Numbered from the stretch's first letter, positions 1-6,681 are shown. The stretch: 10,737 nt of DNA from a bacterium UBA1790 (GCA_002314465.1 DCGA01000007.1:1-10737); one strand, 5' to 3'. Program-made: numbers and translations. The notes: generated from the letters alone by a model not told the origin.

Positions 1-127
1 GCTTGAGCGCCTCGGGCTGTGAGTTTACAAAATTGTCAACAACCACTACCGAGTGACCGGCATTGTCTAATTCAATAATAGTGTGGCTTCCGATAAAGCC
101 TGCACCACCTGTAAGCAGAATATTCAT
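1..127 (-). CDS. galE: UDP-glucose 4-epimerase, N-terminal part (truncated by window edge)
   Basis: The first 42 residues of an extended short-chain dehydrogenase are visible, beginning [20 protein letters not shown]. The [10 protein letters not shown] segment (residues 6-15) contains the GxxGxxG loop that binds NAD in a Rossmann fold. It is followed by a beta strand [10 protein letters not shown] (31-40), and the D-N-F-V-N-S-x-P-E-A-L pattern is typical of GalE rather than of dTDP-glucose dehydratases. GalE interconverts UDP-glucose and UDP-galactose in the cytoplasm, for galactose use and surface-sugar synthesis. The catalytic Ser/Tyr-x-x-x-Lys part lies outside the window. The ATG at 125-127 is the only sensible start, since the glycine loop follows at once. 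A promoter and a structured leader of about 100 nt lie upstream. Family assignment is strong; the GalE subtype rests on 42 residues. Confidence 0.85.
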   Translation of the reverse strand, partial: MNILLTGGAGFIGSHTIIELDNAGHSVVVVDNFVNSQPEALK

Positions 128-229
128 CTTAAGTATTTAAATGTATGTTTATCTTTCCAATCTGTATGTGCAAAACACAAGCGTTAAGCACATACCCAAA
201 TTGCCAATGGCAAAACGCCAACGGCAACG
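128..229 (-). promoter_or_regulatory. Structured 5' leader of galE
   Basis: From the predicted transcription start near 229 to the galE ATG is about 100 nt. Two hairpins can be drawn on the minus strand. One, at 201-227, pairs TTGCC with GGCAA and then GGC with GCC around a GTTTT loop, with a small GTT/ATT internal loop. The second, at 164-195, has the perfect 8-bp arms GTATGTGC and GCACATAC with a 16-nt loop. No U-run follows either, so they are not terminators. They could be mRNA-stabilising, or a regulatory leader; I do not recognise a known riboswitch. Confidence 0.4.
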
Positions 230-235
230 ATTATG

Positions 236-266
236 CAAATTTACGCCTACTTTTTGTTATGTACAA
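236..266 (-). promoter_or_regulatory. Promoter of galE (Bacteroidota type)
   Basis: On the minus strand TTG (264-266), 20 nt, then TAAATTTG (236-243). This matches the Bacteroidota -33 TTG / -7 TAnnTTTG pattern with the same 20-nt spacing as four other promoters in this window. The start would fall near 229. Confidence 0.7.
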
Positions 267-306
267 GAAATTGAGGCGTTTTTTGCCGTGCACAAGCGTT
301 TTATGC

Positions 307-345
307 AAAGAAAAACCCAGAGCCACACGGTAGTGATTCCGGGTT
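307..345 (-). terminator. Rho-independent terminator of tRNA-Arg
   Basis: On the minus strand the arm AACCCGGA (338-345) pairs with TCTGGGTT (314-321) with one G-U pair, followed by a T-rich tail (complement of 307-313). It begins 10 nt after the tRNA-Arg 3' end and separates the tRNA transcript from the galE promoter. Confidence 0.7.
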
Positions 346-354
346 TGTCTTCAG

Positions 355-426
355 TACCCTAGCCGAGAATCGAACTCGGATCTACGCTTTAGGAGAGCGC
401 TATTCTATCCATTGAACTACTGGGGC
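355..426 (-). tRNA. tRNA-Arg, anticodon CCU
   Basis: A 72-nt cloverleaf folds on the minus strand. The acceptor is GCCCCAG with CTAGGGT and discriminator A. The D arm is GTTC/GAAT. The anticodon stem is GCGCT/AGCGT with loop CTCCTAA, which gives anticodon CCU (reads AGG, arginine). The T arm is CCGAG/CTCGG with loop TTCGATT. No CCA is encoded, as usual in this phylum. One oddity is a C-A mismatch at the fifth acceptor pair, next to a G-U first pair; it may be real or a tolerated mismatch. The gene has its own promoter, with about 8 nt of leader, and its own terminator. Confidence 0.9.
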
Positions 427-440
427 AACTTTACGAGGTG

Positions 441-471
441 CAAAGTTAATACATTTCTGCAACTTGACCAA
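441..471 (-). promoter_or_regulatory. Promoter of tRNA-Arg with ACTTG-GT-CAAGT inverted repeat
   Basis: On the minus strand TTG (469-471), 20 nt, TAACTTTG (441-448); the start would lie about 8 nt before the tRNA. The -33 TTG sits inside the inverted repeat ACTTGGTCAAGT (462-473). The block 453-473 is identical over 21 nt to 1014-1034, upstream of the next gene, and sits at the same distance from the -7 box. Confidence 0.75.
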
Positions 472-488
472 GTGGGCAGACATTTTTC

Positions 489-881
489 TTAAGGAGCAAC
501 GCGAATGAAGCGCGCATCGTTGTAGTCGTGGATGAGGGCCGAGCGCTGGGCGAAATGCCTGCACAAGTCAATGGCAACTCTCTGCAGGGTCTCACTGGAG
601 ACACCAACCATCTCAATCAAGTAACTCTTCTCGTTGTAGCGCTTACCCTCGGGGCTGAGGTAATGGCCGTCACGACAGGTAACCGACCAGCCCTTGACCG
701 CATGACCTAAGCATATAGCCGAAAGGCGGCGGTGCATGACGATGCGGTTGTGCAACGTGCGAGCGCGTGCGAGTACGTCATTAATTAAACTATGGCGCGA
801 AACACGCACAGCATTCACGGTGAGCGAAAAAGAGACACTGCCCCCATGCTGGCATGCAGTAGATTCCCAGATGACTTGCAT
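489..881 (-). CDS. Unrecognised 130-residue protein
   Basis: I do not recognise this family. The frame codes for 130 residues with a normal amino-acid mix. The C-terminal half (KRYNEKSYLIEMVGVSSETL, then LQRVAIDLCRHFAQRSALIH and YNDARFI) has the alternating pattern of a folded alpha/beta domain, which an overlapping shadow frame would rarely show. There is no signal peptide or membrane segment, so it is probably cytoplasmic. The ATG at 879-881 is preceded in frame by a stop at the start of a TAACCAATA stretch, so it is the first possible ATG; no clear Shine-Dalgarno site is seen. It has its own consensus promoter about 120 nt upstream, supporting expression. It is rich in Arg and His and could bind nucleic acid, but this is only inference. 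No terminator is seen between it and the tRNA-Arg promoter. Confidence 0.6.
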   Translation of the reverse strand: MQVIWESTACQHGGSVSFSLTVNAVRVSRHSLINDVLARARTLHNRIVMHRRLSAICLGHAVKGWSVTCRDGHYLSPEGKRYNEKSYLIEMVGVSSETLQRVAIDLCRHFAQRSALIHDYNDARFIRVAP

Positions 882-995
882 AAGATAGTTTTTTATTGGT
901 TAAACAATCACATCGTTGGACCACCGTGGCACGGCACAAGACGGTGCGGGCTCGGTTGGCGGCTCCGGCTGCGGAGCACTCTATCCATGCATTTA
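882..995 (-). promoter_or_regulatory. Long GC-rich structured leader of the 130-residue gene
   Basis: The predicted transcript starts near 995 and runs about 115 nt before the ATG. It holds a compact hairpin GCTCCG-CAGC-CGGAGC (962-977), and then CACCGT pairing with ACGGTG about 13 nt later (within 921-946). Being more GC-rich and structured than the coding part, it could be a regulatory leader or a small RNA that also serves as leader. No known RNA family is recognised. Confidence 0.4.
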
Positions 996-1001
996 CTGGT
1001 A

Positions 1002-1032
1002 CAAAGGTAGTATATTTCTGCAACTTGACCAA
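1002..1032 (-). promoter_or_regulatory. Promoter of the 130-residue gene, twin of the tRNA-Arg promoter
   Basis: On the minus strand TTG (1030-1032), 20 nt, TACCTTTG (1002-1009). The ACTTGGTCAAGT inverted repeat (1023-1034) covers the -33 element exactly as in the tRNA-Arg promoter. The spacer up to ATTTCTG on the plus strand is identical too. Confidence 0.75.
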
Positions 1033-1151
1033 GTCTACAGCCATCATGAATTTTATTTTCTCTATATGGCACCCTTTACCGTCCTTAATAGGGGACGTCT
1101 CACGCCATCGCATGAAGCATAAAGAATAGTTCATAAAACACCTCATATTAG

Positions 1152-1182
1152 TTGCATATATTAATAATTGTTACTACTTTTG
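1152..1182 (+). promoter_or_regulatory. Promoter of the M6 peptidase / GLUG operon
   Basis: TTG (1152-1154), exactly 20 nt, TACTTTTG (1175-1182) gives a consensus Bacteroidota promoter. Transcription would start near 1189, leaving about 59 nt of leader. TAAGGAAAT about 15 nt before the ATG at 1248 is only a weak ribosome-binding site. It is divergent from the promoter at 1002-1032. Confidence 0.75.
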
Positions 1183-1247
1183 CAACAAACAAGCGCTTTT
1201 TATCGTAATGTTGCACATATTGTTTTAAGGAAATTTACACTAAATTC

Positions 1248-3512
1248 ATGAGGAAATTACTCTTTATAATATTGTGTATTTTGGGGTTCGTGGGTCAGGT
1301 CCATGCGGTACCAGCCCATTGGCAACACATTGTTTATACCCAGAGCGACGGCAGCACGGTGACTCTGCAACTCCATGGTGATGAATTCCTTAGTTTTACT
1401 ACGACAGTCGACGGCTATACCGTTGTGAGAACTGATAACGGTGATTACACCTATGCCACAACTGGCAACAACGGGCAACTGGTGTCGACAGGAGTTACAG
1501 CACACGATGCCAACAGCCGAAATTCACAAGAAGTCGCACTCCTTGAGCAAACACAAGCAATGCTTAGACCCGCAATGACCACACAACAAAAGGAGATGCG
1601 CAAGGGATATGAAGCGCTCATCTCCACACCTTATTTTACCTCGACGGCAAGCGAACCAAAGAAACTGTTTGGCGACAACGCACGCCACATGAAGAAGGGT
1701 CTTGTGATACTTGTGGAATTTACCGACGCCAAGTTCTCGCGCACCGATGCCAACAGTTTTTACAGCCGGGCAGTTAACGAAGTGGGATACAACGGCTACA
1801 TCACACAAGGTCCTAATCCTCAGACGGTAACCTGTACGGGCAGCATACGCGACTACTTTGCCGACAACTCGGCCGGGCAATTCACCCCCGAATTTGATGT
1901 AGTGGGCCCCATCACCATCAATCACTCGTGTTATGCAGGCAGGGACTCGGCTAACTATTTTCCTGCATACGAAATACTTCCCGCCATTGACAACCAGGTG
2001 GATTTCTCGCAATATGATGCTGACAACGATGGAAAAGTGGATATGTTCTACATTATCTATGCGGGCAAGGGCAGCAACTTTGTGGGGAACAATTCAGGCT
2101 ATGTGTGGCCCTTTGCCAGCCAGATATCCTCGATGCTCACATTAGACGGCAAAAAATTCGGGCGATATGCTTGTGGAGTTGAGATATTCGGTTGGGAACA
2201 AACTCCATCATCACTGGTAATCGACGGCATAGGCACTATGGTACACGAGTTCTCCCATGTACTGTCGCTTCCCGACCTGTATGACACGAACTATGAAAAC
2301 GGAGGTCAAAGCCTTGACCCTCAACGGTGGAGCGTAATGGCGGGGGGATCTTACCTTAACAACTCGCGCACACCAGCCGGCTACGGCATCTACGAGCGAT
2401 ATGCGTCGGGGGTTCTCATGCCCGTGACGATAAATGCGGAACAATCGTTCACCATGGGTTCAATGCAATCGCAAAACAAAGGTTACAGAATAAGTGCAGC
2501 AGTCCCCAACGAGTTTTTCCTGCTCGAGAACCGCCAAAAGGAAAAATGGGACGAGTACCTCCCCGGGCATGGAATGCTTGTGTGGCATGTAGACTCGACC
2601 AACAAGGCGTATTGGGAGTCAAACATCATCAATGTCAATCCCAACCACAATTACATGCACCTGGAGCGTGCCAACGGTCGCACCACAGCCGACAGCGGTC
2701 TGGATAACGACAGCGACCCGTTCCCCGGCAGCGACAATGTAACCGAGATTACCAACGAGACAACACCTAACCTGATGTCGTTCTACAATGCGCCCACGAG
2801 CGTAACTGTTCATAACATCGCCGAGAACAACGGCATTATTTCGTTCACGACACAGGTATCCCCAGAGACTTACCTCATCGAGGACTTTGAGGCAATTACC
2901 CCCTTTGCCGCCAACGCTACCGGGGTGAAGGGAGTGTTCACCGATTGGGATTTCACCAACTGCTATGTGATTGCCCCCGCCGACACAGTGGGTTTCATGG
3001 GCTCCCATGCAGTGGGAATCAAGCGCAACGCCGTGCTCACCACATCGGTTATCGAAGACGAGGTGGTGTCTTTGTCATTTGACTTCTATAATGCGGGGAC
3101 GAGCAACATCACACTGCGTACAAGTATCTCAACCGATAACGGCGCGACATGGAAAGTCCTTACCGAATCTAACGGTGGCACCAACACAGTGGTCGCCAGC
3201 AAGAAACAGATTACGGCCAACTATGTGACAGGCAGTGTGAGCAATGCCATGTACCGCATACAGAACTACTCGGGAGGTTCCAACTCTACCCTGTCGTTGG
3301 TTGACAACGTGACGCTGCTCATCAACAACAAGATCCCTGAGACGCTTATGGGCGATGTAAACGGTGACGGCACAATCGATGTAGCCGATGTGAACGCCAT
3401 CATCGACATTATCCTCAATAGTCTTCCCCTTGAAGCCGTAGCCGACATGAACGGTGACGGCGTGATAGACGTAGCCGATGTGGCGGCAGTAATTGATATC
3501 ATTTTACAATAA
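1248..3512 (+). CDS. Secreted M6-family metallopeptidase with C-terminal dockerin pair
   Basis: The 754-residue protein begins with a signal peptide (MRKLLFIILCILGFVGQVHA, cut near 20/21), so it is exported. Residues about 21-115 look like the M6 propeptide region. The zinc site is HEFSHVLSLPDLYD: H333, E334 and H337 with P342-D343, the immune-inhibitor-A type; the usual Gly of HExxHxxG is Ser340. D257-A-D-N-D-G-K-V-D265 is a likely calcium loop. Residues 542-692 form a beta-rich jelly-roll-like module. Residues 701-754 carry two DxNGDGxIDVADV loops, a type-I dockerin-like calcium pair, and the protein ends right after the second. It should cleave proteins outside the cell or at the surface; the substrate is unknown. 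It is the first gene of a probable two-gene operon, with the GLUG protein 29 nt downstream. Family certain; substrate and anchoring unknown. Confidence 0.9.
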   Translation: MRKLLFIILCILGFVGQVHAVPAHWQHIVYTQSDGSTVTLQLHGDEFLSFTTTVDGYTVVRTDNGDYTYATTGNNGQLVSTGVTAHDANSRNSQEVALLEQTQAMLRPAMTTQQKEMRKGYEALISTPYFTSTASEPKKLFGDNARHMKKGLVILVEFTDAKFSRTDANSFYSRAVNEVGYNGYITQGPNPQTVTCTGSIRDYFADNSAGQFTPEFDVVGPITINHSCYAGRDSANYFPAYEILPAIDNQVDFSQYDADNDGKVDMFYIIYAGKGSNFVGNNSGYVWPFASQISSMLTLDGKKFGRYACGVEIFGWEQTPSSLVIDGIGTMVHEFSHVLSLPDLYDTNYENGGQSLDPQRWSVMAGGSYLNNSRTPAGYGIYERYASGVLMPVTINAEQSFTMGSMQSQNKGYRISAAVPNEFFLLENRQKEKWDEYLPGHGMLVWHVDSTNKAYWESNIINVNPNHNYMHLERANGRTTADSGLDNDSDPFPGSDNVTEITNETTPNLMSFYNAPTSVTVHNIAENNGIISFTTQVSPETYLIEDFEAITPFAANATGVKGVFTDWDFTNCYVIAPADTVGFMGSHAVGIKRNAVLTTSVIEDEVVSLSFDFYNAGTSNITLRTSISTDNGATWKVLTESNGGTNTVVASKKQITANYVTGSVSNAMYRIQNYSGGSNSTLSLVDNVTLLINNKIPETLMGDVNGDGTIDVADVNAIIDIILNSLPLEAVADMNGDGVIDVADVAAVIDIILQ

Positions 3513-3541
3513 TAAATATTAATCATTAAAAAGAGTTCACT

Positions 3542-5782
3542 ATGAAGAAATCGTTTACTATGTTTGCTGCGACAATGATGTGTGCAGCGACATTCCAGGC
3601 AAGTGCCTTCCAGGGCACAGGTACGGCAGACGACCCCTACCAGGTATCAACACCAGCCGATTTTGCCGAGATGGCAGCCGGTGTTACAACCGACGGTTAT
3701 GCCGACAAGTACTTTGAAATGACACGCGACATCGACTTTGCTGGCGCTACATTCACCCAGATTGGTACTTACAGCAGTTCAGCCCCGATAGCTTTCATGG
3801 GCAACTTCAATGGCAACCACCACAAGATTTCAAACCTCACAGTCAATGGCAACGGTGTGTTCGGTATGCTGGCAAACAACACCGTAAAGGACATTGAGTT
3901 TGATGCAACTTGTTCACTCTCGGCAAGTTCCGACAATGCCGGTATGCTTGCCGGTTACATCCAGTACAGCACAGTGAGCGGCATCAAGAGCCAGGCATCG
4001 GTAACCTCTACCAATGCATATGTAGGCGGCATCGTTGGCCGCACAACTGCCAATGACCAGCAGTACACAGCCATTCGCAACTGTGAGATTTCGGGCGCAA
4101 CCGTTAGCGGTACCAAGTATGTAGGCGGTATCGTGGGTAATGCCAATGCTGCAGCCACCGAGAAATATGTTGCAATGGAAGTTACCGGTTGTAAGGTAGC
4201 CAGCGATGTTGTGGTATCGTGCAGCGACGCAAGCAGCGGCGGTTGCGGCGGTGTTGTAGGTATGGGGCGCTATGCGGCCGTTAAGGACTGCGAGTTTGCC
4301 GGCACAGTAAACGGCACAGTATATGTAGGCGGCATGGTAGGTTACAACCTGCTGGGCGCATGCTACTGCTCAAACGACGTTGTTACCAACACTGCTGTCA
4401 TCAATGCAACATCTACATCGATTACATCAGCTTCTGTAGGCGGAATCATGGGTTGCGCTAACGGCGACGCTAACTACGGCACTATCATTGAGAATTGCAA
4501 GGTTTATGGCAAAATCGCTGCCACTAAGAACGTTGCCGGTGGTATAATGGGTAGCTACACACTGGGTAAGAACCTCCAGATTACCAACTGCGAATTTGCA
4601 GGAGAGGTCACCGCTAACCAGACTGCAGGCGGTATATCGGGTACAATATGCGCAGGCACAAGCATCGAGAACTGCGTGAGCAACGGTAAGGTTTCGGTAA
4701 ACACCTACGGCGCCGGAGGTATCAACGGCACCACCTCGGGAACTCCCACAGCAACTACCCCCATCACCATCAAGGGCTGCGTTAACCACTCAACCGTTAC
4801 TGCAGGCACATACCAGGCAGCAGGTATCAGCGCATCAACAACCAGCTACACTACTATCGAAGGCTGCTATAACACCGGTACCATCACCGCCAACCAGACC
4901 AACACAGTTGGTAGCGGCCATGCTGCAGGTATCGTTGCCAATGCATCAATCCTGAGCTCATACAACAACATCAGCGTTATCGACTGCTTCAACGTGGGTA
5001 CCATCACCAGCAGTGCAAAGTATGCAGCAGGTATCGTGGCCTACAGCGCCGGCGCCATCAGCATCACCGGTTGCTACAATCGTGGCGAGGTAACCTCTGC
5101 TACCTATGCAGGCGGCATCGCGGCACAACTCACATCGGCATCTTCGACAGTTGACTACTGCTACAATGCAGGTCCCGTGGCTGCTACAACACCCGACTAT
5201 GCAGGCAACATTACGGGCGGTACCGGTGCTGCTGTGGTAAGCAACAGCGTTTACCTTGACATCCTCCCCGCATGCACCAAGGACAACGCCAACAATGCAG
5301 TCTCAGTAGAAGGCCTCACCAATGCAAATATGGGCGACGACTATGAATCGGTAGGTAGTTACTGCTTCCCCGTTATCTACTCGATGACCGAAGAAGATGC
5401 AGCCCTTGCCAACGCAGCCGCTGTGGTTCCCGCCGGTGAAGGCGAGACCCTCGACAACATCACCACCAACTCAATCCACGTTGGTACATGTGATGGCGAG
5501 GTGAGCTGGAGCAGCAACACCGGTGACTTCGTTGTAGAAGGCAATGAGGGCCGCTTCACAAGCAGTGTTGACGGCGAGGTTATCCTCACCGCAACTTGCG
5601 GCGACTTCTCACGCGACTGGAAGGTTGTTGCACACATCAACGATCCCGTAACTGCAATCACCGACATCAAGACCGATGCAGCACACACCATCAAGGGCCG
5701 CTTCAACATGGCAGGCCAGCGTGTGGACGAGAACGCTAAGGGTCTCATCATCGTCGATGGCAAGAAGACAATGGTGAAGTAA
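3542..5782 (+). CDS. Secreted GLUG-repeat beta-helix protein with Ig-like domain and C-terminal tail
   Basis: The 746-residue protein starts with a signal peptide (MKKSFTMFAATMMCAATFQASA, cut near 22). A GTGTADDPYQVSTPADF segment follows (25-41), the usual entry strand of GLUG proteins. Residues about 60-570 are repeats of the form I-x-x-C-x-x-x-G-x-V ... GGI-x-G, expected to stack as a right-handed beta helix. Nearly every rung has one Cys: 181, 217, 250, 319, 350, 378, 413, 442, 482, 511, 540. Residues 629-700 resemble an atypical bacterial Ig-like domain. Residues 705-746 (FNMAGQRV ... GLIIVDGKK) are the tail often found on exported Bacteroidales proteins. No catalytic motif is seen; adhesion or glycan/protein binding is likely, but that is inference. 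It lies 29 nt after the peptidase and shares its promoter; the start follows AAAAAGAG and a terminator follows the stop. Confidence 0.85.
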   Translation: MKKSFTMFAATMMCAATFQASAFQGTGTADDPYQVSTPADFAEMAAGVTTDGYADKYFEMTRDIDFAGATFTQIGTYSSSAPIAFMGNFNGNHHKISNLTVNGNGVFGMLANNTVKDIEFDATCSLSASSDNAGMLAGYIQYSTVSGIKSQASVTSTNAYVGGIVGRTTANDQQYTAIRNCEISGATVSGTKYVGGIVGNANAAATEKYVAMEVTGCKVASDVVVSCSDASSGGCGGVVGMGRYAAVKDCEFAGTVNGTVYVGGMVGYNLLGACYCSNDVVTNTAVINATSTSITSASVGGIMGCANGDANYGTIIENCKVYGKIAATKNVAGGIMGSYTLGKNLQITNCEFAGEVTANQTAGGISGTICAGTSIENCVSNGKVSVNTYGAGGINGTTSGTPTATTPITIKGCVNHSTVTAGTYQAAGISASTTSYTTIEGCYNTGTITANQTNTVGSGHAAGIVANASILSSYNNISVIDCFNVGTITSSAKYAAGIVAYSAGAISITGCYNRGEVTSATYAGGIAAQLTSASSTVDYCYNAGPVAATTPDYAGNITGGTGAAVVSNSVYLDILPACTKDNANNAVSVEGLTNANMGDDYESVGSYCFPVIYSMTEEDAALANAAAVVPAGEGETLDNITTNSIHVGTCDGEVSWSSNTGDFVVEGNEGRFTSSVDGEVILTATCGDFSRDWKVVAHINDPVTAITDIKTDAAHTIKGRFNMAGQRVDENAKGLIIVDGKKTMVK

Positions 5783-5806
5783 TCAAAAGTTCAACATGTA
5801 TAACAA

Positions 5807-5844
5807 AATGCAGGCAGCCCACAATAGGCTGCCTGCATTGTTTT
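5807..5844 (+). terminator. Strong terminator of the peptidase/GLUG operon
   Basis: A perfect 13-bp stem AATGCAGGCAGCC / GGCTGCCTGCATT with loop CACAATA is followed by GTTTT. It starts 25 nt after the GLUG stop codon. Confidence 0.9.
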
Positions 5845-5863
5845 CCACAAATACATATCATTG

Positions 5864-5911
5864 TAGAAAATAACAACAGGGGCTGTAGAGATAGATATCT
5901 CCTCAGCCCCT
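5864..5911 (-). terminator. Terminator of the original (now broken) tRNA gene
   Basis: The arms AGGGGCTG (5878-5885) and CAGCCCCT (5904-5911) pair, with an inner GAGAT/ATCTC helix. Read leftward the hairpin is followed by TGTTGTTATTTTC. It lies 9 nt past the 3' end of the tRNA fragment, as expected for that tRNA's own terminator, so DNA to the left of 5921 is probably host sequence. Confidence 0.65.
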
Positions 5912-5920
5912 ATATGATTG

Positions 5921-5962
5921 AGCGATAGACGGGACTCGAACCCGCGACCCTCGGCTTGGGAA
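5921..5962 (-). pseudogene. 3' half of a tRNA-Gly-like gene; candidate attachment site
   Basis: Read on the minus strand, the 42 nt run from the anticodon loop (TTCCCAA) through the stem arm GCCGA, variable loop, T arm GCGGG-TTCGAGT-CCCGT and acceptor strand CTATCGC with discriminator T. The 5' half (acceptor strand, D arm, anticodon 5' arm) is missing and replaced by AT-rich DNA beginning at 5963. A break in the anticodon loop with the 3' half kept is what a tyrosine-recombinase integration at a tRNA gene leaves at its far end. It matches the intact tRNA-Gly at 10512-10583 at 34 of 43 aligned positions. However, its acceptor strand would not pair with that tRNA's 5' end, so its true partner may be outside the window. 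Confidence 0.75.
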
Positions 5963-6046
5963 ATTATTTTTTCTAACGCTATTGTCTTGATTGTTAATAA
6001 TTTATCTTATCTCATATTTTTATGTACATGGATGTGTACATGGGTC

Positions 6047-6451
6047 TTACTTTTTCTGTTTTGCTAATTCAACTCGCAGATTTTCAATCGTTTGCCTCAA
6101 TTCTGCAATGGTCTTGTCCCTTTCGTCTATCTGAGAAAGCAGTCGCTCATTCATATATATAATGTGGTCGACAAGACTCTGGTCTACGCTGCTTGAACTT
6201 GATTTGCCTCCTGACTTGCCCTTCATTTCGCCCCTCTCTTTGTAGGCTACATTTTTGTCCTCGAATATATATGATGACAAATCAGCAATGCCATAAACTT
6301 CAGACAAAAGCTTTATAAATGCATCGGGAGTTGCGTTCCGACCATTCTCCATCGCAGAAATAAAACCTTGGGGATAGTTGGCTATCCTCGCTATTTCCTT
6401 CTGCGTAATTTTTCGCTCTTTTCTAAATCGCTTTAAGTCAAATCGTTGCAT
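6047..6451 (-). CDS. XRE-family (Cro/C1-type HTH) repressor-like protein
   Basis: This 134-residue protein has an N-terminal lambda-repressor-type helix-turn-helix: residues 4-56 include KRFRKERKITQKEIARIA, then YPQGFISAMENGRNATPDAF. A polar Lys/Gly/Ser linker spans about 73-88. The C-terminal part (95-134, DHIIYMNERLLSQIDERDKT onward) has a heptad pattern that predicts a coiled coil for oligomerisation. It has no LexA-type peptidase domain, so induction by RecA-driven self-cleavage is not expected. It is divergent from the Cro-like gene across a 230-bp control region, and its own promoter carries a palindrome, so it likely represses the replication operon and itself. The ATG at 6449-6451 sits directly before the HTH. 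Role inferred from family and position. Confidence 0.85.
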   Translation of the reverse strand: MQRFDLKRFRKERKITQKEIARIANYPQGFISAMENGRNATPDAFIKLLSEVYGIADLSSYIFEDKNVAYKERGEMKGKSGGKSSSSSVDQSLVDHIIYMNERLLSQIDERDKTIAELRQTIENLRVELAKQKK

Positions 6452-6500
6452 AAATTCTCACTCAAAATATCAGAAATATTTATTAAAATATCTCCAATAA

Positions 6501-6534
6501 TTTGTTATACTTTGGAAACTTTTCACTAACTTTG
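6501..6534 (+). promoter_or_regulatory. Possible rightward promoter of the replication operon
   Basis: TAACTTTG (6527-6534) fits the -7 box. The nearest TTG (6502-6504) lies 22 nt upstream, two longer than the other promoters here, so it is a weaker call. The start near 6541 leaves a leader of about 140 nt before the Cro-like gene, with a TTGCAC-GTGCAA hairpin at 6566-6584. It faces the repressor promoter, so the two transcripts would overlap over roughly 6541-6599. Confidence 0.45.
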
Positions 6535-6605
6535 CACTGTCTCTTTTGCTAAAAATTAGTGGCTATTGCACTTATTTTGTGCAACATAAGTCCCTTTTCC
6601 ATTGG

Positions 6606-6636
6606 CAAAGGTAGTAAATATTTTGGTAATTACCAA
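6606..6636 (-). promoter_or_regulatory. Promoter of the repressor gene, overlapped by a 14-bp palindrome
   Basis: On the minus strand TTG (6634-6636), 20 nt, TACCTTTG (6606-6613), a full consensus match. The perfect palindrome TTGGTAATTACCAA (6623-6636) includes the -33 TTG, so a dimer bound there would block this promoter. Transcription would start near 6599, with a leader of about 148 nt. Confidence 0.7.
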
Positions 6637-6681
6637 TATTTTGTTGATATATTTACGAATATTTTTAAAATAATTTGACTT

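Noticed and set aside
141..362. Plus-strand frames over the galE leader and tRNA-Arg region
   Set aside because: They run through the tRNA terminator and galE promoter and give sequence with no protein-like pattern.
790..1146. Leftward 118-residue frame overlapping the 130-residue gene
   Set aside because: It crosses both divergent promoter regions and is poor in protein-like pattern; the 130-residue frame fits the promoter position better.
6019..6042. Two TGTACATGG direct repeats beside the repressor stop as an attachment core
   Set aside because: They are short and adjacent, and no second copy is seen at the right end of the element.
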